Of a DNA stretch of 64,000 bases, positions 33,761-45,020 are shown piece after piece. The notes below the pieces were generated by a model, which had not been told where the DNA came from, made no database searches, and was given only the letters and a program-made list of their open reading frames with translations. The position numbers and the translations under genes were made by a program. How positions within the stretch are numbered: the first letter of the stretch is position 1; every line of letters begins with the position of its first letter. This DNA is from Echinometra lucunter (taxonomy: Eukaryota; Echinodermata; Echinoidea; Camarodonta; Echinometridae). Location of the stretch: positions 258,990-322,989 of the forward strand of contig CM057165.1 of assembly GCA_029962745.1 (NCBI GenBank), written 5' to 3'.

Positions 33761-35021
33761 CCACATCAAAAATTTTGGAGATGGAGGGGATGATTGCTTG
33801 TTGACTGAGAATGAAGAAAATTTCTGCAAGGAATTAGTCAGTTACAACTCCAGTTATGGAAGGTAAGTGAATCTTGCATGAATGTGGTCAGCTTGCTATC
33901 AACATGTCAAATTTCAGCCAGGGTTTAGCATTTTTACAAAGCCATTGGCCTTGGTTGCAAATACTCTCATTCGGGAATTTTTTAGTAACAATTCAATTCA
34001 TAACTGTCTCAACTTGGAAATAAGGCTTTTTTGGGGAGGGGGGTAATCATCTTCCATGGACCTGGTTTCTTTTTTGTTCCATTGCAAATGTTATCAGTCA
34101 AGTTTGATGACTATTTTTCTTCCTTGAATAGGCACCAAGTTCAAAATATCTTGCCAACATTTCTTGCTCACAAAAATACACTTGCATTAAGATATTTGTT
34201 TCTTTGTTTGCATTAAGATTTCAAGGGAATTTTAGTTATTAAAAGCCTAATACTTAAGTTTTACCTGTTCAGTTTTGCAGTACAAGCAGAAGCTGTGTTT
34301 TGTCAGGGTTCATACACATATACATTTTCAAAATTCCATGACTTTCCATGACTTTCCAGGGCAGAAAAATGCAAATTTCCATGACCGATCGATGATATGT
34401 GACGTAAAACTTACATAAAAAGCGCGCTGATTAAAAGAGTTTAAAGCTGATGTGAGTGCCATGAATGCAAGGCTGGCCGGAGTGCGAATTTATTAACATG
34501 AAAAATATCTTGAATAAATGATTTTCCATGACTTTCCAGAAGAAATTGACAAATTCCATGACTTTCCCCTTGACTTTTTGCTTCTGGAAAAAGGAATTTC
34601 CAGAAATTCCCTGACTTTCCAGAAATTCCCTGACCTGTATGAACCCTGTTTTGTTTTCTGATTTCCTCTCACATCATTTACGTTTTTCATTAAGTTTTGT
34701 GTTTTTTTTATCATCAAATTTCAAGCTGAGACATGAATTGTACAATATGTGTATTCTTATGTATTTCTATTGTATGAATATCAATTGTATTTTGAGAACT
34801 GAGAAATAAAATGAACTAAACTGATTGGTAAACCTTGGTCTGCAAAGTTTAAAAATTACTCGTAGTGTTCCTACTGTTCATACTTTATACATGTACTTTG
34901 TATTTGCCACAATTCAGGTCAACTTTACATCTTACCTTGTTTTCATTAACAGACTGAAAGAATTTAGCTTCATCTCTTCAGTGCATTGGACCCCTTTGGA
35001 GATCTGTCTCTCACTGAGTGA
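33761..35021 (+). CDS. Possible last two exons of an unrecognised + strand gene
   Basis: Exon 33761-33862 follows the acceptor tttatgtctgcag and ends at GTAAGTG. Its frame (one leading base) is open for 33 codons (KNFGDGGDDCLLTENEENFC, then KELVSYNSSYG). It leaves two bases that join the exon at 34982, which follows ttcatctcttcag, giving S-ALDPFGDLSLTE and a TGA at 35019-35021. Consensus splice sites and matching phase are the only support. No upstream exon is seen, a hAT MITE sits in the proposed intron, and the family is not recognised. It may be chance. Confidence 0.3.
34304..34648. mobile_element. hAT-like MITE with TTCCATGACTTTCC repeats
   Basis: Perfect inverted ends CAGGGTTCATACA / TGTATGAACCCTG, 345 bp apart. 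TTTTGT is found on both sides (34298-34303 and 34649-34654), which is shorter than the usual 8 bp hAT duplication. The interior has repeated TTCCATGACTTTCC in direct orientation. I recall MITEs of this look from many animal genomes, but no search was run. It has no coding capacity. Confidence 0.7.
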
Positions 35022-35479
35022 GGTGTCATGGCCCTGTGTGCAGCAGGGAGCAAGGGGAGCATGCAGTAGCCCAACTCAGCAATTTTTAGACTTGCATGTT
35101 TTTATTGAAAATTTTCCAAAATTCCACCAAATATTTGCACCAGATCCTTCAATATACATCTTAACCCACCATGTTACATAAGTTACATAGGTAATTTCTT
35201 GGGGTTGAGGGTTGGGTGCAAGATCATGTAATTGTTTGAAGGAACAAGCAAGGAAGGGAGTGATCAGTAACCAAGTGGGTGAGATTGCAAATTGAATGAT
35301 ATAGTGCACACTTTGGGTAGAATTTGGGGGAAATTTTGAATGAAAAAGGTTGAAGCTTTTCAGGGGGAGGGGGCTGCACAAAGATATGCCTACCACTCAA
35401 ACCTTAATTTAGCTTTAATTTGTATGGAATTAGATTCATATGGGTGTAGAGTTACATGAATCCTGAACGAAATGAAGAT
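35022..35479. other. Unannotated spacer
   Basis: No supported gene or element. If the possible gene end at 35021 is real, part of this is its 3' UTR. Confidence 0.3.
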
Positions 35480-36168
35480 GAACGAGAATAGAATTCGTCA
35501 TAGACTCGTGACAAATTAGGTGGTCTGTCGGCGTCTTTTAGGTTTTGACATGGACAGTGAGAAAGTCAATGGTAAAGACAATTGATCAATATTTACGTCT
35601 GAATAGGGGACTAACGTAAGAGAAATTGGATGTTTTGATATCGCAGTATAATGAAAGGTTGAACAAAAGGTTTATTTCACGTTAACGAATCAGATGTTCA
35701 ATAGGGTTGCACATAAACTACTGTGCACTGCATTGCAATAGTCATAACAGGCAAAAATAATGCAGTTTACATTGATAGTGACTTTGCATATGAATCATAC
35801 TCAAAGGGGATAGTAATATACAAGGTAAAAAGAAAGGAAAAGGAAAATATTGCTCCCTCCCCGGGACTAGAACCAGGGACCTTGCGCTTGTGAGGCAAGT
35901 GCATTCATTCCAGGATACAGTTCATAGATATTACACGTGGATGGAAAACGGAATACGCATATCTTATCTTCCAGTTAAAATTTCTACATGTTCCCGACAT
36001 CTGATGGAAAAATAACTGCACGTTCCGCTTGAAGAATTTTATCAGCTACACATACTCAAAACTGGGTAAAAACGAGCAAAAATAGTGGAGCTGTTGCTCG
36101 AAGAAGACGGGGATGTATAATCAATAATTAAGTGAAGGTCATGCCCCATAGATAATACACGCAAAATG
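35480..36168. repeat. Long dispersed repeat with tRNA-Val-like block, copy R2 (cut by gap)
   Basis: Begins with GAATTCGTCA and TTAGGTGGTCTGTCGGC, then GGGACTAACGT, GTTGCACATAAACTACTG, a tRNA-like block (35851-35925, minus strand; B box GGTTCTAGTCC with one mismatch, CAC anticodon loop CTCACAA), and a segment matching R4 (GGAAAACGGAAT ... AATACACGCAAAATG). It runs into the N gap. Confidence 0.6.
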
Positions 36169-36668
36169 NNNNNNNNNNNNNNNNNNNNNNNNNNNNNNNN
36201 NNNNNNNNNNNNNNNNNNNNNNNNNNNNNNNNNNNNNNNNNNNNNNNNNNNNNNNNNNNNNNNNNNNNNNNNNNNNNNNNNNNNNNNNNNNNNNNNNNNN
36301 NNNNNNNNNNNNNNNNNNNNNNNNNNNNNNNNNNNNNNNNNNNNNNNNNNNNNNNNNNNNNNNNNNNNNNNNNNNNNNNNNNNNNNNNNNNNNNNNNNNN
36401 NNNNNNNNNNNNNNNNNNNNNNNNNNNNNNNNNNNNNNNNNNNNNNNNNNNNNNNNNNNNNNNNNNNNNNNNNNNNNNNNNNNNNNNNNNNNNNNNNNNN
36501 NNNNNNNNNNNNNNNNNNNNNNNNNNNNNNNNNNNNNNNNNNNNNNNNNNNNNNNNNNNNNNNNNNNNNNNNNNNNNNNNNNNNNNNNNNNNNNNNNNNN
36601 NNNNNNNNNNNNNNNNNNNNNNNNNNNNNNNNNNNNNNNNNNNNNNNNNNNNNNNNNNNNNNNNNNNN
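36169..36668. other. Assembly gap, 500 N
   Basis: Exactly 500 N. It replaces the body of Ig-like gene copy C and everything between it and repeat R2, so the true gap is likely larger. Confidence 0.95.
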
Positions 36669-36709
36669 TATTTTGTTGGAATCCCTTCCATCTTCAAGAA
36701 TATATTCAT
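36669..36709 (-). pseudogene. Ig-like receptor copy C, only the N-terminus visible (partial gene)
   Basis: Minus strand from 36709 encodes MNIFLKMEGIPTK, identical to the start of copy B. The rest falls in the gap. Whether this copy is intact cannot be told; it is listed as broken only because the assembly truncates it. The upstream leader and first exon (36970 and 38146) are conserved with copies A and B, so a third gene or gene remnant is certain. Confidence 0.7.
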
Positions 36710-38300
36710 GTGAATAATATATTTCAGGGTCAAATAAATCAAAAAGAAAAAAAAAGGATTATTCAAAAAATGCTTTGAGATGGTTACTTAGTACACTGCT
36801 GTACAATAAGGATAAAAATGCAGCTAAGTGCCTAAAATTGATTTCTACAGATTTCACACTGCCACTATACTCTGTGGGATGATCATCAACAGTTCTTGTA
36901 GTAATACCCTCCTGCTTGCACTGCCTCTGGATATTGATGTGGGAGTCTCTCCTGTATGCTTGCTGACTTGCTAAGTAACAGAAAGCAAAAATTCAAATTA
37001 CATACACAAACAAAAATATTTGGTTCAGAGCTGTACCAATATCTAGTAAATGATGCATAAATCAATGAGAAATATCACTGAAGGTGATTTATAACTCCGT
37101 CCCAATGTGCAAGCGTACTAAATTTCCTGTGCATTGCTCGAAAAATGAGTTCAAAGTAGTTCAATCCTCAATATTTCCCTGATTTATTGCCATAATAAGC
37201 CATTACCATGGCAACGCAGTTTCTGACACATAAAAATATGTCTTGCACATTAACATCCCAAGACCAATGTGTGTGACAAATTCCATGAGCATTGTTCGAA
37301 AAATGAGGAAGTAGTTTGATCTGTAAGCTTTGCCACGGATTTATTGCCATAATATAATACTAATAATAATAATGAATGTAACTTATAGCGCCAAATCCAA
37401 TATGTGGAGTGCTCAAGGAACATATAGAAATGATGAAGAATTGAACAGAAATGTTTTTATATGATTTTTAAAAGAGTCAGAGGTTAAAGACTATTTGATG
37501 GCTTTAGGAAGGCTATTCCATATGCCGTTGCCATGCTGTTACCATGGCAATGCAGTTTCAAAAAAACATTCAAGAAATATGTCCTGCACATTTTCAGCCC
37601 ATGACCAATGTGCATGATGAATTTCATGAGCATTGCTCACAAAAATGAGGAAGCAGTTCGATCCGCAAGATTTGCAACAGACCCACTGCCCAACGGTACG
37701 CCAATTCCTATATATACATGTACCCCTTCTAACTTCGTTTGGCCAGGGGTATAATGAAAGCTTTGGGTGAAAGACCATATGTACATCAGTAATGGATACT
37801 CATCTTACTTTCTAAATTTAGTTTCTTCCACACATAAATGGCAAGTGAACATATTTGGTGTACAGTTTCAGTTTTAAAATATTTCATTCTGTCCAACACT
37901 CACCCTTCCTCGTACAACACAGTAACTGGTAAATAACATACTAGAACTTACAGTCAAACTGACTTCCCTCCCAACACACATGTATCTCTGTATCTTTATA
38001 TCTTGCTGACTTGCTTGCAATCTTCTTTGAGTATCCTAAAGCCCAATGGCAATGCTATAAGACTACACAATTAGGCATGTTCACATAACACTTTTTATTC
38101 CTTTTAATGTAAATAGAGATTAAGAAGCATGAAGGGATAGCTTACCAGTATCTGTTCTGGTGGAAGGTAGCTGGAGAAACGCTGAATGAAAGAAACAAAT
38201 CTTTCTGGAGCAATGATGTAGACTACTTGTTATCTACGTTTGACTGACCTTACTCCTTAGTAAGCCTTTAATTCTGAAATACGAGAGGTAAAAAAAGGCA
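36710..38300 (-). other. 5' leader, intron and noncoding exon 1 of Ig-like copy C
   Basis: Acceptor AG at 36971-36972 and donor GTAAGC (GCTTAC on +, 38140-38145) match copy B. The intron holds the dispersed CCATGGCAACGCAG-type repeat (37085-37760) with the same extra middle unit as copy A. Homology to unit B ends near 38300. Confidence 0.5.
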
Positions 38301-38780
38301 TTTGTGTTTCTGTCAATTCATGAGAATACAACTTACTGTAACAGTTAAAGATCAACTTTCTAGTGTATTTCATGATTTAATTTTAAGCTTGTATAAACAA
38401 AATGTAAATTTAGAAATCTGGCAACACAATCATGCCGATAGTTTCGAGAAGTCCTCAAACTTTTCTAGGCAGCAAACTTTCACAGAATATAATAAACTAC
38501 GTTTACCAGTCAGTATCACTTGGATTCACTTAACTTTAGCCTAACTGTTAGCCTTTAGGGTTTAGCTGCTTCTTACCTTACGTGCACATTGCTGATCTGA
38601 CGTCTAAAATCCGAAAAAGGATGTTTTTAGCGTTGCCAACTAAAATGCCTTTATCAAAAGTAGCTTAGAATTTCTATTGTTGCCAATGACTCTACTTCTT
38701 CTTTCTAAAAGATTATTTATATACTTTTTAAATTCTATCTTTCTTGTTTACTTGGTTGTTTTTTCTCTTTTTTTCCATAT
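38301..38780. other. Unannotated spacer
   Basis: AT-rich. The right part may be flank of the L1/Tx1-like fragment. No gene supported. Confidence 0.3.
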
Positions 38781-40360
38781 TTTTGCCCCAATGGGCAATT
38801 TTATTTACAACAAATGAAAACTTCCACGTTTACAGAAGTCAAATCACATACATTATTCAAACAAATGTTTCAACATACTCCATTTCAAAGTAAAATCTTT
38901 TCTTTTCCCATTCATGTCATAAATGTAACATTCATCTAAATAATAAGTTTGTATTACCTTTTGTATCTTCTTAAAATCGGGCATAGTCTTGTTCAAAAGA
39001 ATAATTGTTGTTTTACTGAAATAATAATACAATTCAAAGCATCATTTTGCTTTTCTTTGTATCCAAACAATATATTCTATGGAGTAAACTTAAGAGTAAA
39101 CATAGGAGATGATATCCACGTTTCTACTTTACTCCAAATATTTCTACTGAAAATACAGAAGTAAAAGAAGTGTTCAATTGTTTCCTTTACAGTATAACAA
39201 AATGTACTGCACTCGGTATTGGTGATCTTTAGTTTAAATAGAATGTCATTTAAAAACACAATTCTATTGAAAACTTTGTATTGGAAATACCTTAGTTGAA
39301 TGTCCGTTGTGAATCTGAAAATCATCCTATTAAAATCCGGTATTTTAGTGTGATCTAAAAGATTATTTAAATTCTTTCCCCATTTTGTTGCAACAGTTTT
39401 GGCAGAATCTTTATTTCCTATCAGTAGTTTGTATATATTTTTACATCCCTTTTTATCACGCATTATAGGAGAAATATAAGGCATAACAAATGGCTCACAT
39501 ATTCTATGACTTAGGTTTTGGAAGTTTCGATTAAACGCACATCTTAGAGCCTGACATATTGAAAAATATTGCAAAAAAATGACCTTTAAATCAAACTCAG
39601 ATTCACATTGAGTTAAAGATATAATATTTCCTTCACGATCTATTAAATCATTAATAAATCTTATACCCTTATCTTGCCACTGTTTGAAATAAACAGACTT
39701 TCCATCTATGTGTATTCTACTATTTTCCATAAAGGTTGCGCTAACCAATTTATATTTTCAGATTTTTTAAATATCAAAAACAGCATGCAAAAAATTTCTT
39801 TCCAAAATGGATTACTCATTTTTTTTTGATGTGTTATAAAAATATTCATCTCCATAAAATAGGTGGAAAGGCTGACCTAAAAAAAATCCCAATAAACTTT
39901 CTACGTCATCACATTTTCTTAAAAGAAATCTTCTCAACCATGTCAATTTTAATGCTTTGTTGAAACATTCTATATCTATCATTTTCAATCCCCCTTCTTC
40001 GTATGAACCAAGTATTTGTTCCCTACTAACTTTGTCTGGTTTTCCATTCCATACGAACTGAAAAAATTTAACTTTGATTTTTTTCATTAGTTGAGCAGAT
40101 GGACTGGGGATTGATAGAAAAAGATGATTAAATTGTGACAATAAAAGAGATTTAGCCACTGTAATTCTGTCCAAAGGTGTAATATTTCTCTTTGACCATG
40201 AAATCATCGGTCTTTTCAATTTATCAAAAATCCTATCATAACTGAAATCGAGGATCTTATCAATATTCACATGAAAATCTGTTCTTCTTACCAACTTCAA
40301 AGTAATTATATAACAAGCCATTAGCGATATTGTGTCTCGCCCACTTGTCAGTTGAAGCAA
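38781..40360 (-). mobile_element. 5'-truncated L1/Tx1-like retrotransposon, C-terminal ORF2 fragment
   Basis: Minus strand. 39812-40360 encodes the end of a reverse transcriptase region (SKRNITPLDRITVAKSLLLS, FFQFVWNGKPDKVSREQI, EEGGLKMIDIECFNKALKLT). 39077-39748 encodes the following domain with a zinc-binding pattern C-x2-F-C ... ETIEHFFYFC and a trailing W. The two parts are in different frames with a break between 39749 and 39811. The 3' end (about 38781-38815) has AATAAAATTGCCCATTGGGG. The endonuclease and catalytic RT core are missing. It is a dead copy. Clade assignment rests on motif style only. Confidence 0.7.
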
Positions 40361-40410
40361 TCAGATTCGACACTGGACAAGAAATGACAGAGAAAAAGCA
40401 AGTTCAACAT

Positions 40411-42920
40411 TTGAGAACACTCAGACAGGGTTCTCCCCAGAAGATAATCCACACATGTCAAGGACATGCGCTGCCACTCCTGAGGATGGGGGGCGGGTGG
40501 GAGAATTGCCCCCTCCCGCGCGAACCCCGCGATGGGACGTGACCTGAAGCGGAGACTTATATGTCTTATAGGGGAGATACTTGCACGACTAGGAGCTCTG
40601 AAGCCCTAGATCAGTATATAAATACAAGATATGGGAGAGCAGGAGAGTGGAAATTAAATAAGCCTGTACATTAACATATATTTTTCTACCCATGTACACT
40701 TTTACCCATATGGATGGATACATGTGGTACCTGTTCAGAATTTGTTAGCAATCTGGTCACTGATTACATCAAGTGACCACATCCCATTCTCTCCTTCTCT
40801 CACTCTCTTACACCCATGGTTCCAATACCATACGTAAAGGGTTTCAGACAAGGAAGAACCATGTGTGAAATTGCTACACCATGCGTGGCAACAAGGGTAA
40901 AAAAATATTAGAGTATATATTCCTAACAATAATGATAAATGTCACAGATTGTTTTGCTAATTGGCAATGTATTTTTACTTTAATGCCATTAGTAGACAAC
41001 TCCTGCTTACCAAGAAGTATTTTTCATCCTTTTACTATAGCATATACTGGCGCCACACCTAACTTTAGGTGTTATTCCGTAAAACTTCCGAAACTTCCAC
41101 ACTTTGCGCAGAGTGGGAACCGTGTGTGGATTTTTTTCTAGTGAGAACCCGGTTCCTCTCTATCTTCCTCTCTCTCCCTTTGTCTTCCCTGTATGCATTG
41201 TTCTCGGCAGTACTTACATAATACCCATGGTTACAATACCATGTGTGCAGGATTTCAAACAAAGTAGAACCATGTGTGAAATTGCCCGACATGCGTGGCG
41301 ACAAGGGTAAAAAAGGGAAATTGAGTATACATGCCTCAGTCCTCACAGTAATAACAAATGCCAGGGATTTCTTTACTTTTTGGCAATATATTTCAACTAA
41401 GCAAAGGAGATAAATTTGAACAGCATTCTAAAAAAGAAATGAGCAAAATCAGTCAAAGAATAATAAAAATACATTCATTTATATTTTCTAGTAAACTACT
41501 CTCGGCTCTGCAAATTGGCAACACTGATGACATCATATGCGAGCAGCTCTCCATTCACTGTGTACATGAAATTTCACATTTTCTCAATTTTCTTGGAAGT
41601 TACACATTTTCTTACCCAATAGTCAAATTATGTTACAATGTATGTATAAAGCAATTCTTCTGAACATACAATGATTATGGGGGTTAGAAAATGTGTAACT
41701 TCCAAGAAAATTGAGAAAATGTGAAATTTCATGTACAAAGTGAATGGAGTTCTGCTCGCATATGATGTCATCAGTGTTGCCAATTTGCAGAGCCAGAGTA
41801 ATTTACTAGAAAATGTAAATTAGTGTATTTTCTTATTATTTGACCGATTTTGCTCATTTCTTTTTTAAAATGCTGTTCAAATTTATCTCCTTTTATTGAA
41901 GGCAAAGAGAGAGAGAGAAAGGAAGATAGTGAGAGAGGAAGAGTGAGTGAGAGAGGGAGAGAATGTGATGTGGTCACTTGATGTGGTCAGTGACCACATT
42001 GCTTACGAATTCTGAACAGGTACCACATGTATCCATCCATATGGGTAAAAGTGTACATGGGTAGAAAAATATTTGCACAGGCTTATTTAAAGGAGAATGC
42101 AATCCAGGCATCAGTGTGCTCTTAGTGAATAAAGATGACCAAGAAGAGTAAACAGTGAAAGTTTGAGTAAAATCGGACAATCTGTTCAAGAGTTATGAAT
42201 TTTTAAAGTTTCAGTAAATCCTTTTTATGGGGATCCTTGAGTTGGCAACTTTGCCAGCATTTGTGATTTCATCGTGGACAACTCTCAATTCATTTTGTAC
42301 ATAATTTTTCCAAAAAAAATTGATTTACATGAAATTCCAGGTCAGGAATCAACATAATTCTTCCCCAAATGCTTGTAGAATTGATATAGGCATGTCAAAC
42401 TCAAACAATATATCAGAAGAATTTCTATTTTTCTTGAAAATAAAGAAAACATTAAATTCTGTATACAAAATGAATGGGAAGATGTCCACGATGACATCAC
42501 AGATGCTGGCAAAGTTGCCAATTCAAGAATCCCCATAATAGGGATTTAACGTTACTTCAACTTTCAAAGTTCATAACTTTGAACTGATTGTCCGATTTTC
42601 CTCAAACTTTCACGGTTAACTTCTTCATTCACTGGAAGCACACTGATGTCTGGGTTGCATTCTCCTTTAATTTCCACTCTCCTGCTCTCGCTCTCCCACT
42701 TGTACTGATTTAGGGCTTCAGAGCTCCCAACAGTAAGTGGTGCAAGCATCTCCACTATAAGACATATAAGTCTCCGCTTCGGTCACGTCCCATCCCAAGG
42801 TTCGTGTGGGAGGGGGAATCCCCCCACCCGCCCCCATCCTCAGGAGTGGCAGCACATGTCCTTGACATGTGTGGATTATTTTCTGGTGAGAACCCTGACT
42901 CCCCAAGTCTAAGTTAGCCC
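40411..42920. repeat. 2.5 kb nested inverted-repeat region
   Basis: The outer left arm (about 40420-40830) is the inverse of the right arm (about 41900-42088 plus 42671-42910). For example AGAAGATAATCCACACATGT at 40440 mirrors ACATGTGTGGATTATTTTCT near 42866. The right arm is interrupted by the TTAA element at 42091-42666. Inside lies a second palindrome (about 41395-41617 / 41683-41900, with GATGACATCATATGCGAGCA and its inverse). A direct repeat is also present (40810-40975 and 41222-41400, with GAACCATGTGTGAAATTGC). It is noncoding and probably a foldback transposon. Confidence 0.65.
42091..42666. mobile_element. Palindromic MITE with TTAA target duplication (copy 2)
   Basis: Same family as 7546-8127: ends AGGAGAATGCAATCCAGGC and, inverted, AGGAGAATGCAACCCAGAC. 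TTAA lies on both sides (42087-42090 and 42667-42670). The left arm of the surrounding inverted repeat (near 40655) has the empty site GGAAATTAAATAAGCC with a single TTAA. Confidence 0.8.
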
Positions 42921-43084
42921 GAAGCCTAACAGCTAGCAGCTGCGTGCAGATAGATGCACAGAGCCTCAACTCGAGTACAGATAGATCGTATATCATGAAC
43001 TCATGCTTCTTCTTCTTCTTTGGTTGGTTTCCTCCTCTTAGATTCTCAGCAAACAGTACCAATCAGTCTTTACAAAAGAAGATC

Positions 43085-44720
43085 CATCAAACATTCCTCC
43101 CTTTGGAATGAGCCCCTAGGCCCCCTACTCAGCTGTAGAAGATCTGTTTGTTTCAACTGATGGTGTACTCAAGCTTCTGAAGTGTCTTAATGTCAACAAA
43201 GCACCAGGTCCTGATGGAATCTATCCATACGTATTAAAGATGTGTGCAGAAGAAATATCTCCAATTCTGCAATTAATCTACTATCAAAGTATCTTGTCAG
43301 GAAAACTTCCAAAGGACTGGAGGAAAGCAAACATCTCTCCTATTTTCAAAAAGGGGAGTAGAACAGATGCTGCCAACTACAGACCGGTGTCACTGACATC
43401 TATATCGTGCAAGATATTAGAGCACATCATTTTCCGCTACATCATGAATCACCTTTAAGAATATGACATCCTCTGTGATCACCAACACGGGTTCAGGACC
43501 CGTCGTTCTTGTGAAACTCAACTTTTATCTACGATGCATCACATCTTTGACGGAGTAGATAAAACAAAACAGGTACATGTAGATTCCATAATATTGGACT
43601 TTGAGAAAGCTTTTGACATGGTACCCCATGAACGATTGTTACATAAGCTGTGATAAACACTATGGTGTTAGGGGCTCACTTCTCCTCTGGATTTCCAACT
43701 TCTTAACTAATCGTGAACAGTCAGTAGTCGTCCAAGGTAAATCATCAAAACCTGTTCATGTAGATTCCGGTGTCCCTCAGGGAACAGTGCTGGGAGTCAC
43801 CTTTACTCTTTCTTTGTTACATAAACGATCTCTCAGACAGCATAACATTGAAAGTCTGTCTTTTCGCGGATGATTGTCTCATATCTTCAGCCCAGTGAAA
43901 GATCAGAAAGATTGTCGTAATCTACAAAGGGACCTCGACAAGATCGTAAAATGGGGAAGAAAATGGCAGATGAGATTTAAACCTGCAAAGTGTAACACCA
44001 TGAGATTCACAAGAAAGAAGTCTCCTATCACCTTTAACATTATACCTTATCCGGTCAAACACTATCAGAGACAAGTCATCATAAGTATCTTGGGGTCACC
44101 CTGTCTTCAGACATGAAATGGAATCGGAATATAGATATTGTTTCGGCAAAAGCCAGTAGTATCCTGGGTTTCATCCGACATAATCTGAGTAATGCACCAG
44201 TTAAAATTAAAACACAAGCTTTCAAAAGCCTCGTTAGGCCACATCGAAAAAAATTGTAGTTCTGTGTGGAACCCACACACCAAGAAAAACGACCAGGTTG
44301 AAGCTGTCCAACGTCGAGCTGCCAGAGTCGTCACAATTGACTACAGTCGATCGAGCTCAGTCACATCGATGTTGAAATGTCTGAAGCTTCTCCTGCTCCA
44401 AAGTAGACAATACAACAGTCTTGTCATGCTCCAGAAAATAACATTTCATCACGTTGACTTGAACATTCAATAATTCATACAAATGCAGGAGACTCCATCG
44501 TCTCGTACACATATGGCAACAAGAACACCAAGCTAAATCAGTTTGCCATCCCTCAATCCAATTCACAACCACACCTCCATTCCTTCTTTCCCAAAATGGC
44601 AAGGATATGGAACTCTTTACCAGAACAGATCACTTCACTTCAGGATGTAGACTCTAAATCGATGCACATGCGCTCTGCAGAAATATTTACAGTTGGTATG
44701 AGCAACCCCGACTTCACAGT
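43085..44720 (+). pseudogene. Decayed CR1/L2-like non-LTR reverse transcriptase
   Basis: Recognisable RT pieces in order, spread over several frames: PDGIYPYVLKMCAEEISP and DWRKANISPIFKKG (43200-43350); NYRPVSLTSISCKILEHIIF (43375); HGFRTRRSCETQL (43486); ILDFEKAFDMVPHE (43590); VDSGVPQGTVLG (43765); a FADD block (43855); an SSVWNPHTKKNDQVEAVQRR stretch (44265); and RIWNSLP near the end (44607). Stops and frameshifts are frequent, so it cannot make a protein. The endonuclease half is absent. It is an old 5'-truncated insertion. Confidence 0.75.
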
Positions 44721-45020
44721 TTCGTTCTGAGTGATGCTCCAGTGGAGCTTTTCAGAGTACTAGATCTATATCCAGATCCTCCAGTCTGGAGAACTGCAAT
44801 TGTTGCAGGGTTGTCATCAACGTGAATATCATGCGCATGCATCATTTGTCAGGTTTGTATCAGGCAACTTGCAAGCAGGGAGATGGGAGTTACATTAGCC
44901 TAGGCCTAGGCCCTAGATAGATATAGACTTAATTGTATAGACCCTACATTCATTTTATCAGCTCATTAGAAATGATTACGGACTAAGATGCAAACTATAA
45001 AAATTATGCAAAGGGCATAA

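Noticed and set aside
39749..39811. Intron between the two halves of the L1-like fragment
   Set aside because: No splice consensus, and non-LTR elements lack introns here. A frameshift or stop is the simpler explanation.
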